The position numbers were made by a program, and so were the translations under genes. Shown piece after piece: positions 54,894-62,654 of a stretch of DNA of 64,000 nucleotides. Location: positions 23,560,001-23,624,000 of the forward strand of contig CM075103.1 in the NCBI GenBank assembly GCA_037576195.1, read 5' to 3'. Below the pieces are notes generated by a model. It had not been told where the DNA came from. It saw only the letters and a list, made by a program, of their open reading frames with translations, and did no database searches. Every line of letters begins with the position of its first letter. The stretch's first letter is position 1. This DNA is from Phytoseiulus persimilis. Taxonomy: Eukaryota > Arthropoda > Arachnida > Mesostigmata > Phytoseiidae.

Positions 54894-55820
54894 CTATGGA
54901 TTTTGTTCTGACTGTACATTTGCTTCGGCGATTGTTCTTTGATACGACAAAATAATGTCCTGTGTCGCCTGGTCGCCTGATAATATAATCTGCCTTAGCA
55001 TCCGTGTATCCTGGTTTGCCAGAAGATCAGTAATTGGCTGAAGGGAGACCACTCCATGATGAGTGGGACATCGCCGGTTAAGTCTCCTAGTGGAGTATTT
55101 CTGTACCGATTCTGTCATTTTAACGTGTTTCACTTTGTAAGGAAGCCAAACTTGACAACAGTAGAGAAATTTTGATATGACTAGCGAGTTGTAGAGTCTC
55201 GTGTAGAATTCGGGTCGTTTAACAACGATGCATCTGTAAATGTTGTTGATCACAGACCTAGCCGAGGCAACCGTGATTGCAATGTGACGGCCGAAATCGA
55301 GATCTGATGAGACTATGACCCCGAGGTCCCGGATGGTGCGGACCGAGGGTAGTAGCTCTCCGTTAATGGAGTAGGACGGGGGAGGTGCATTCGAGCCGCC
55401 GTCCACGGGGACCGCACACTTTGAGATCGATAGTAACATTTTGTTTTCTGTGCACCATCGGACCACGCCGTCGATTGCTGCTTGTAGAGTTGTTCGGTCA
55501 ACATGGTCGCGAGCAGGCCCGACGAGTTTTAAGTCATCGGCGAACAGAAAGTAGCTGGTGGACGGGGGGAGGTAATTACGGATATCTAGTACAAAGATTA
55601 CGTAGAATAATGTGGAGAGGGGGCCGTCTTGGGGTACGCCAGACGTGGCGGGGTATGGCACAGATAGGTGCTTGTCGATCCTCACTCTGAAAGATCGGTG
55701 CGATAGGAAGCTGCGACACCACTCAACGGTCTTGTGGTGAAGTCCTATGTTCGTCATCTTCTGAAGCAGTATCTGGTGATCGACTTTGTCAAATGCCGAT
55801 TTTTGATCGAAGTACACTAC
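54894..55820 (-). pseudogene. Non-LTR RT, 5'-truncated (jockey/CR1 group)
   Basis: A 307-residue minus-strand frame begins FDQKSAFDKVDHQILL and has ATSGVPQDGPLSTLFYVIF (Asp in place of the second Gly of the PQG block), the catalytic LFADDLKLVG, and RDLGVIVSSDLDFGRHI, followed by YNSLVISKFLYCCQVW. These are RT domains 3 to 9 of a LINE. The endonuclease and first RT domains are missing, as expected for 5' truncation. The frame itself is open, so it is a fairly young dead copy. Confidence 0.85.
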
Positions 55821-55904
55821 GTGAAATGGTTATGGTTATTTATTGATCCTCCAATGAGATATCTACATTTTCTTTTATATACATATCACATGGGACCCAG
55901 TTCC

Positions 55905-57136
55905 TGGGGCGATTGCGTTCAGCGGATCTCTCGGGTTTCATTCTTCCATTTTTCCAGGGTCATTCTCGTATCCCTCCATGTCTCCTGTCTGCACTTCTCA
56001 GTCAGACCCAGTCTTCTAGCGAGTTCTTCCGTCTCGGGTTGATTGGTGACACATTTCATTATAATGTGGGGGATGGTTTAAGGCTCCCGTCCGCATCTTG
56101 TGCATCGGGTGTCGGTTTCCTGGTATTTTGAACGGTGCACTCTACTCTGTAGCATTCCTGCCCGAGCCAGTGCCATCAGTGCGCTTCCGCGGTCGTTTGT
56201 ATACAACCCAAATGGTGTGACACCTCGTTCTTTCCACTCTCGATATAGGGTTAGACTTGGTTTGGAGTTCATCGACTCCCTCCATGCCTGATCCATCTCT
56301 TCTCTTATCCGCTTCCTAACGGCTATGTTGAAGAGTCCGAACTTGGGTCTCCCATTCTCTCCGTATTCAAGAGGAATGTCCCAGCATGCGTATTTCGTTT
56401 TCAAGAGCTTCAGTCTACGAATCGCTTCAGTGTAGGTATTCTCGGTTGCCATCATGGATAGAATCATCCTTGGCCACCTGGCAGGATCCATCGCACTTAT
56501 TCGTGCGGAGTAGCGAATCTTGCTCTGAGCCTCTCTGGTTTCGAAGGTTGACCATCCGAGTTCTCCTAATATGAAGTCGGAGGCAACCTTCTGTCCTGAG
56601 ATTCCCATAGCCCATTTGCCTGCCGCGACCTGTGTTCTGTCGAACATAGCCGTCAGCTGCTTCGTCGCCCATGATGCTAACGCCGCGTTGGCGTATGTCA
56701 GTTCGGGCACCCCTGTGGCTTTGCATTGGATCCTTGTAATTTCGAATCGGTTGAAGGTCCACATGGCTTGGGCGTGTAGTCTCTGCAACGTATTGTGCGC
56801 CTCCCTCTTCCAGTCTTGTTCTTGCTGGCATAGATAGTTTACTTCGTTGCTTATTTTGATTCCCAGGTATTTGTAATGGTCCTGGAATTCGATTCTCTTG
56901 CCCTGCATCGTCAGTTCTCTTGGCTCTCCAAGTCTCTCTGTGTTGAAGATGACGACAGCGCTCTTCGATGGGTTGAACGTGAGATCTTTCTCGGTTCCCA
57001 TCTCTGTGGTGACCGCAAGTTAGAATGTTCATCTCCTCGTAGGTGCGCCCTAACAGTACCAGATCGTCTGCATACAGCAGTCCCGGTAGCTTTGAGCTCT
57101 TTGTTTCGCCGTCTGCTCGTACAGTCAGTTCGAAAC
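55905..57136 (-). pseudogene. CR1-like non-LTR RT, interrupted by copia element C
   Basis: Reading left from 57136 the minus strand gives FELTVRADGETKSSKLPGLL with YADDLVLLGRTYEEM (catalytic YADD at about 57070). A frame change follows, then a 307-residue frame (57001-56078): FNPSKSAVVIF, YKYLGIKISNEV, GELGWSTFETREAQSKIRYS and FGLYTNDRGSALMALARAGM, ending with the zinc-knuckle-like CTRCGREP. A stop interrupts the tail, which continues TIPHIIMKCVTNQPETEELA to about 55905. The 3' end has an AATAAATAACC run. The 5' half must lie beyond element C, outside the window. Confidence 0.85.
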
Positions 57137-57475
57137 TGTTGGATATTTGGGCTCACTAGCTAGTTGGCGAACAGTCTCAATCTGAAAATGGGTTGAAGAT
57201 CACGGCACAAAATAAACAGACAGAGTTTCGGTTAGAAACATCTAGCTCCTCAGAGCTGTGCTTTGTTAGCTCTGGTATATATACCCAGGGGAAAGTACCG
57301 TAACAGGTGGTAAGCAGATCCGAAGCTGGGTTGCCTTCGGATCTGTGTCACGACATGCGAATGCAATTTTCCGAAGTGTCAGAGGTGAACTTCGTGTTCA
57401 CCTCTACCTCTGACCACTGACCGTAATCACACTGACGGGTTTCAGATACCCGCAATATGGCTAAATAATGCATCA
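57137..57475 (-). mobile_element. Copia element C, 3' LTR (339 bp)
   Basis: Same ends and length as the A/B LTRs (minus strand TGATGCATTA ... ATCCAACA). Its left neighbour is LINE coding sequence, not a primer site, so this is a true element boundary. The polypurine tract CTAAAGGGGGA lies at 57476-57486. The target duplication should be GAAAC (57132-57136), testable only outside the window. Confidence 0.92.
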
Positions 57476-57567
57476 TCCCCCTTTAGATGAAAGCCGAGTG
57501 TTGATTACCTAGATTACATTCTACGTATCATGACTACCTAATATCTGTACAGTATGTTTAACTTTAC

Positions 57568-58290
57568 CTATGACCACTCAAATTTGGGGGGTTCTGTCCA
57601 GTTGTTAGGAGGTGCGTCGCTCCTTCCCTCGTAAATGAATGAATCGAATCCAACATTTCTTCTGATGAAGCGTTTGAAGAAACCAACGCACTCCACTGGG
57701 CCAGGGCATCCCTCCCTTTTGTCTCTTCTGCTCCTGAACAAGAACATGAAGTTGATGCGGTCAATCAACCACTGGATGATCAGTCCTCGTCCGATACACT
57801 GAATCGTCTTCTTGAAGATCCGGGATTCTCCTTCCCATCTTCGTTGGATTGATCTCTCCGATGGGAGAACTTCGTGGGTCACTGCCATGTAGAATGACAG
57901 CCCGTACAGGTACGCGTCGTAACCTGTGAGTGTGTCAGGTTTGAACTCATCCGTGAGTTCTGCCTCTGCAATATTGGTTTTGAACCATTGTCTCAATGGT
58001 TCTGGCATGTCCTCTATCCCATGTGACAGAGCTCTCCGGTCGATGATGTTCCAGTTTTTAATATACTGGCCTCCAAGGAAAGTATTCGTATTCTTTCCTG
58101 ATAGGTGAAGTGATGAGTCGATCTTACACTCACCAGATTCACATCTGCATGCCATAAGTCCGTCAAGATCGTTTACCTCTGGGAGGTTTGCGAAACGTAG
58201 TGCTAATTTGTTGTAGCGGATGCGGTGTGATGAGATGTCCAACTGGGGTGATGCCATGATGAAGACTTTTCTACAGGTTTCAGAGCACAA
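57568..58290 (-). CDS. Accessory protein next to 3' LTR, unknown function (element C copy)
   Basis: A 240-residue frame, the intact counterpart of 27024-27746. Conserved features are CRCESGECKID, NTNTFLGGQYI, GYDAYLYGLSFYMAVTHEVL, PSERSIQRRWEGES, the semi-hydrophobic RGLIIQWLIDRINFMFLF and the end NWTEPPKFEWS. Differences between the copies are mostly single substitutions and none breaks the frame, which suggests coding. The preferred start is MASPQLD at residue 12, since the first 11 codons could be leader. It is transcribed with the element. No family recognised; a soluble intracellular protein with a zinc-binding Cys cluster is one reading. Confidence 0.75.
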   Translation of the reverse strand: MCSETCRKVFIMASPQLDISSHRIRYNKLALRFANLPEVNDLDGLMACRCESGECKIDSSLHLSGKNTNTFLGGQYIKNWNIIDRRALSHGIEDMPEPLRQWFKTNIAEAELTDEFKPDTLTGYDAYLYGLSFYMAVTHEVLPSERSIQRRWEGESRIFKKTIQCIGRGLIIQWLIDRINFMFLFRSRRDKREGCPGPVECVGFFKRFIRRNVGFDSFIYEGRSDAPPNNWTEPPKFEWS

Positions 58291-58834
58291 AATTCACTAT
58301 GGAAGGTTGACGTCTTACTACCTCGAAGGTTTTCTTCAGTATGAGCTTGTCTTTGAACTTTTCTGCTTTATACGAACTGCCCTCTATGGGTCAAAGGCCG
58401 GGCTGTGGTGTGCCCCCTTGAACGTGTTGTTCGGCTGTTCAAAGCATTTTTTATGTTCTCACGAGTGTTCGATACCGACGAGTAGGTACTAACGCGAGAC
58501 CGCTGTTTTCTATCTCTTTGAAAACAGCATCTTTGTTATTAGAGGCACTCGTGTATATGTTCTCTTGTTTTTCCGAGTCCGAGTCGCTCAAGTTCTAAGC
58601 ACTCAATCCTCTCATCGATATTTTTACAGTAGATTTGTCTAAATAGTCTCGTTTATCGGAATTTTTCAGTCGAGAACTGCTTGTTCTGTTCCGACATTGG
58701 AATCTAGGCTACTAATCATAACGAACGATTGGAGGGGGAAAGTCTAGACCCTTTATAACCAGTATCTGAGGTCATGAGGCCATTACAACTCCTCATGAAC
58801 TCTGGTCAAACGCTCGTTTGGTCTCTACTGCATC
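58291..58834. promoter_or_regulatory. Divergent intergenic region of the accessory module (element C)
   Basis: Counterpart of 27747-28289, with conserved TATAAAG on the minus strand (about 58370) and TTTTTCAGTCGAGAAC on the plus strand (about 58661). There is no gene in it. A GAAAACAGC repeat pair (CTGTTTTCTATCTC and TTGAAAACAGC) at about 58503-58528 could form a hairpin. Confidence 0.5.
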
Positions 58835-60499
58835 ATGGATCCGAACCAATTGCCGTACAGTGTCGTTCTATCACCATCACCACCGCCTCGCCTCAATCAT
58901 CCTCCAGGTATTCAATCTCCCGTTCCAATGAACTACACTGGTTATCGTCTTCCGAGGCCATTTAATGTTCATGGGGTTCCTATGCCTGTTCCTGTGACAC
59001 CTGGTCAAATGATTGTTCACCCCAACAACGATGGGAACGTTGTGACTGTGAACGTTCAGGAATCAGGACTCGTGTCTGAGTATGGGAAATTACTCATGGA
59101 TCGACTTGTTCAAATGGAGAATGCAGTCTCCATTTATCGAAGTGAAGCTCTCGCCATCCCCAATTCAAACATTGATATTGGAGTGCTTCATGAGGAAGTC
59201 AAAATTCTTCGCTCCAATCTCGACACCTATGCCGATAATTTCTTCAGTCTTCTTACTCAGCTCAATGCATTTGCTAAGTGTGTTCCCAAGACTGCCGCTC
59301 TTGATGAGGTCATCAAGTCCATGGGTCAAATTCATGATCAGGTACAGGACCAAGGATTGGCCATCAAAATGACTCGTACAAGTCATAGTGGACTCTCTGA
59401 TCGTCAAACTGAATTTGCGTCAAAAATGGCCACAATCGAACAGATTCAACTTGTCCATGAAATGATTGCCAGTGTCCGTACTGACGTTGCCAAGGTTGTA
59501 AGTCAGGTTGGAGTCATGTCCTCCAAAGATCGTTCTCCCGACTCATCCACCACGGGGAGTGTTGATTCCCTGACGCGAAGCATTGCTGAATTGAGGGACA
59601 ACATTCATCGTCTTGAGAACAAGATCATCACGGTCGATAAGTCAGCCAAGAAGCATTCTGAGATAAACTCAAGAAACATCAATGAGGCGCTTACCAAGAT
59701 TACACTCACCGAGTGCTCACTCAAGTCTCATGACGATGCCAGCAAGATGAACTGGGCAGCGAACTCGGGAAATCCCCAAGAAGTTCGCGATCAACTCGCA
59801 CGTAATAGTGCCGCCGTTGCCAACATCCTGGTGTCGCTGAACGAAATCTCAGCACATGTGGACCGAGTTTACACTATGTGTAATAACTTACAAACGAACC
59901 AGTCATCGTTCGAAGAAGAGCATGAAGATATACCACCACCGCCGCCTGCTCGAAGGAGATTCTTGATCCGTCTATTTCAAGAACTTCTGAACTATGTTCT
60001 CACATGCAGAGGGTTCTGCATTTTTCTCATTCTTCTACTGATTATGGGTATGTACTTCACCATTCTAGAACTATCAGTAATGAATTTCTAATGGGGTCTT
60101 ATAAATTAAATCTCTTTCCTTCTAGTTGGAAGTATCTCCTTCGGCATTTACCGCATTCATCATGCCGGTGTTGTTGTGGTGACCTCCTCAGCAATACCTG
60201 ACCTCTCCGATGACGACTCAATCGTTCCCGCGAGTGATCCACCCCCAGTGATTCAGCAGCGTCCTGTGAACCGCACAGGACTCGTCAAGAAGTCCGATTC
60301 GGAAAATGTTGTGCTTCGCGACTATGGATGCAAACGTAACCCTCAGGTCTCTGGATGGATATGTATTCATGAGACCTCTAAGGCATGCTTGAGTGTTCCC
60401 GGCAATAAGCCAGTTACCCAAACAGTCCTGTGTACTCACACTATTGACAATAGTGCCTGTGGTGCTGGCAAGCCCACCACTGTTTGTAGTCGTGTTTGA
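58835..60499 (+). CDS. Antisense coiled-coil type II membrane protein, two exons (element C)
   Basis: The gene runs opposite to element C. Exon 1 (58835-60047) encodes a Pro-rich head (PSPSPPPRLNHPPGIQSPVP), a long heptad-rich region (residues about 70-370, for example LHEEVKILRSNLDTYADNF and IAELRDNIHRLENKIITVDK), then EDIPPPPPARRRFLIRLFQE and the start of a TM segment (CIFLILLLIM). A 78-bp intron (60048-60125) has GTATGT at the donor and a pyrimidine tract with TTCTAG at the acceptor. Exon 2 (60126-60499) completes the TM (VGSISFGIY) and adds about 115 residues with six Cys. Total about 528 residues. Unspliced, the frame ends 14 codons into the intron. Topology predicts a cytoplasmic coiled coil and external Cys-rich tail. 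Family unknown. Confidence 0.75.
60048..60125 (+). other. 78-bp spliceosomal intron in antisense orientation
   Basis: Donor GGTATGTACTTC and acceptor CCTTCTAG/TTGG, phase 1, joining G with TT to make a Val codon inside the membrane segment. The intron at 29502-29579 in element A has the same length and position. Because the intron is antisense to the genomic RNA of the element, it would not be removed during retrotransposition. Confidence 0.7.
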
Positions 60500-60771
60500 T
60501 TTTACGCCTGTGGTTAGGCGGTTTTTAATTCGAAACCTCAATCACTTTCAGACCGTCACTTGATCTTTGGAAGTCGACGTCTGTATCTTTTGATGAGCTT
60601 GATTGTATTGGCAACGAAATAAATCAAAACATTGGCCTGGAGATACGGAATCTTGTATTTCTGTGTTTTCGTAACACACGATGGCTCCTCCCCCTTTTCT
60701 CTATAGTCGGTAATACTCTGTTTCGTTCTGGCAGTTACTGCCATTCATCGGCCTTCCAATCAGTCGTTAGG

Positions 60772-62082
60772 ATGCAGGTCCGCGTTTCAAACAGTGCGAG
60801 TATTGCTTTTGTATGTTCAGTTTCCATGTGTCTGTTGTTCATTTGGACAATCATCCTGCACATTGGAAAACCTGACTCAGTGTCCAAATCAGGAGCGAGT
60901 ATAGTAACCTCTCTACTCTCCTCTAATGAGTCTTCTGAACCTGAGCGTGACTACATGAGGGTGACCATCGATTCATCATTCCGTTTTTCTTCTCCCAGTT
61001 CCGGTGTATCACCCACGGAACCCAACGCTGATGCCCAGGTTAGTGTGGGCACGACCAATGCTCCACCACATTCTGAACATCATGTACCATCTCCATCGCT
61101 CGCTCCATCTTCAATAGAGCCGTTCCGCACTGCCTCGACTCTGCATCCAACATTCAGAACTGAACTTTCAACAAGTGCACCTATATTTACGACAAAGACC
61201 TCCGTCTTTCGTCCCTCCACCGCTCAACTCTTGATGGAGCTGAGGGAACGCTTGTTCACCGAGTCGGGTCAACAACCCGATCGCATTCCTGATCGGTACC
61301 ACCGATATCCAGTTCGGTCACAACGACCAATAATCCACGGTAGTCCTTTTTCTAAGCCTATGAGTGTGAGTGTCAAAGCTCCACCACTCATGTCATTTGA
61401 GAATGCTGTATCTTCAAATCAACATTTGTCTCAGCGTGGCCTGAATGGACAATCAAGAGTTTCTTCTAATTTTGACCTCCAAGGAAGTGATTCTAACTTA
61501 TCATCAGTCAGAGTGAACCCGCGGACGGCTTCGAATTCTTCATCACCGTCATTGCATTCGTTCACAACGACCACTTCCTCAACCACTCGGAAACCAATGA
61601 GCAAAGTCATGGTCTCAACAACTACCTCAACAACAACGACCACATCAAAACCAGCCAGCAAGCCATCAACATCCACCATGACCCAGGGGTCTTCATCCGA
61701 GAGCCTTTCTCTCAGTACCACGGTCTCACCAATTGCTGATGAGAGTCTTGTACAGAAAGTGGCTGCCTCTTCCACTGAGACATCATCAGCAGTGGTCCCC
61801 TCAGAGTACTCAACGCCTCCACCGACCACTACCAGTGTTCCGCCGCCTGAAGTTTTCCCCATGCTCTTCCACATACCTTCCAATAGGTATCAATGTGAAA
61901 TCATTTCATACAATCGACTATGCAGATCTATTGTAGACCGGAAATGTGTTCTTGTGAAACGAATGACCAGACTCAATCATCATTTATCTGTTGTCCCATA
62001 CAAGAAAGATGATCATGTCCTGGATGAGGAACATTCAAAGATTCTACAGGTCTGTGATGGTAATCGTAACTTCATTGCGTGA
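60772..62082 (+). CDS. Antisense mucin-like type II membrane protein (element C copy)
   Basis: This 436-residue frame starts MQVRVSNSASIAFVCSVSMC. It has a signal-anchor TM at residues 9-30, a Ser/Thr/Pro stalk of about 310 residues with a TTSTTTTTSKPASKPSTS core, a region richer in charged residues near 150-200 (LLMELRERLFTESGQQPDR), and a C-terminal domain with four Cys (RYQCEIISYNRLCRSIVDRKC and VCDG). Its stop (62082) faces the stop of the surface-like gene (62142), only about 60 bp away, so the two transcripts converge. Copy A is colinear with substitutions only. The layout suggests a mucin-like cell-surface or attachment protein. Confidence 0.75.
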   Translation: MQVRVSNSASIAFVCSVSMCLLFIWTIILHIGKPDSVSKSGASIVTSLLSSNESSEPERDYMRVTIDSSFRFSSPSSGVSPTEPNADAQVSVGTTNAPPHSEHHVPSPSLAPSSIEPFRTASTLHPTFRTELSTSAPIFTTKTSVFRPSTAQLLMELRERLFTESGQQPDRIPDRYHRYPVRSQRPIIHGSPFSKPMSVSVKAPPLMSFENAVSSNQHLSQRGLNGQSRVSSNFDLQGSDSNLSSVRVNPRTASNSSSPSLHSFTTTTSSTTRKPMSKVMVSTTTSTTTTTSKPASKPSTSTMTQGSSSESLSLSTTVSPIADESLVQKVAASSTETSSAVVPSEYSTPPPTTTSVPPPEVFPMLFHIPSNRYQCEIISYNRLCRSIVDRKCVLVKRMTRLNHHLSVVPYKKDDHVLDEEHSKILQVCDGNRNFIA

Positions 62083-62141
62083 AGAGTAAATTTTCAATTT
62101 GAACAATGAGAGGGTCATTTATTTTACTATGAATTAAATAT

Positions 62142-62654
62142 TCATAACAGTTGAGCTGTATGGAGATTCAGGGCTTGGTTCCTCTCTCGAATCTGGTGGC
62201 TGTTCTGTTTCAAGCGCTGATACGCACGTCGGCGTAAAATCTGAGTTGTGCAAGCGAACAAGCTGTACATCACATGGAACAGTACAAGTACAGTCAACAT
62301 GCCTGCATATAGATGAATGAAATCCAGTCCATTCGCTGGAGCTGGGACTGGCTGAGGTGGCCCGCTGTGGGTAAAGTTGTAATAGTCTATCCAGATGTCT
62401 GATCCACCCTGAACTTTTCCGTCTGGATGCATACACACAACCCTAGGTGATGCTAATTCCCTACATGCATCGTTCGAGTCAATGCAATCTACCGGGAAAA
62501 TTTCTGGATTACGTTCGTATAATGTGCATGGTTGTTTCAGTCGGATGCAGATGGGCGTGCAATCTTTAGCGTATTCGAAGTACGCGGCGACCTTGGTCGC
62601 CATCATGATTGTGATCATGAACATCTTCAGTTGCATCTTTTCTGTAACCGGCAA
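62142..62654 (-). CDS. Type I membrane surface-like protein overlapping pol (element C copy)
   Basis: The frame overlaps the last 90 bp of pol in another frame. From the probable start MQLKMFM (about 62636): signal peptide, ectodomain with about eight Cys (YAKDCTPICIRLKQPC, CIDSNDACREL, VVCMHPDG), NFT glycosylation site, Pro-rich stem (HSGPPQPVPAPANGLD), TM (LYAGMLTVLVLFHVMYSLFA) and a basic tail starting RRRAYQRL. After RRRAYQRL a one-base difference gives a tail unlike that in A, so one copy is frameshifted. Its post-pol place is that of env genes. Expression would need splicing or an internal promoter. Function unproven. Confidence 0.72.
   Translation of the reverse strand: MPVTEKMQLKMFMITIMMATKVAAYFEYAKDCTPICIRLKQPCTLYERNPEIFPVDCIDSNDACRELASPRVVCMHPDGKVQGGSDIWIDYYNFTHSGPPQPVPAPANGLDFIHLYAGMLTVLVLFHVMYSLFACTTQILRRRAYQRLKQNSHQIRERNQALNLHTAQLL

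Noticed and set aside
61431-61883. 150-residue minus-strand frame opposite the mucin-like gene
   Set aside because: It is the mirror of the Thr-rich repeats (Val-rich shadow). The copy in A is shorter, so it is not conserved.
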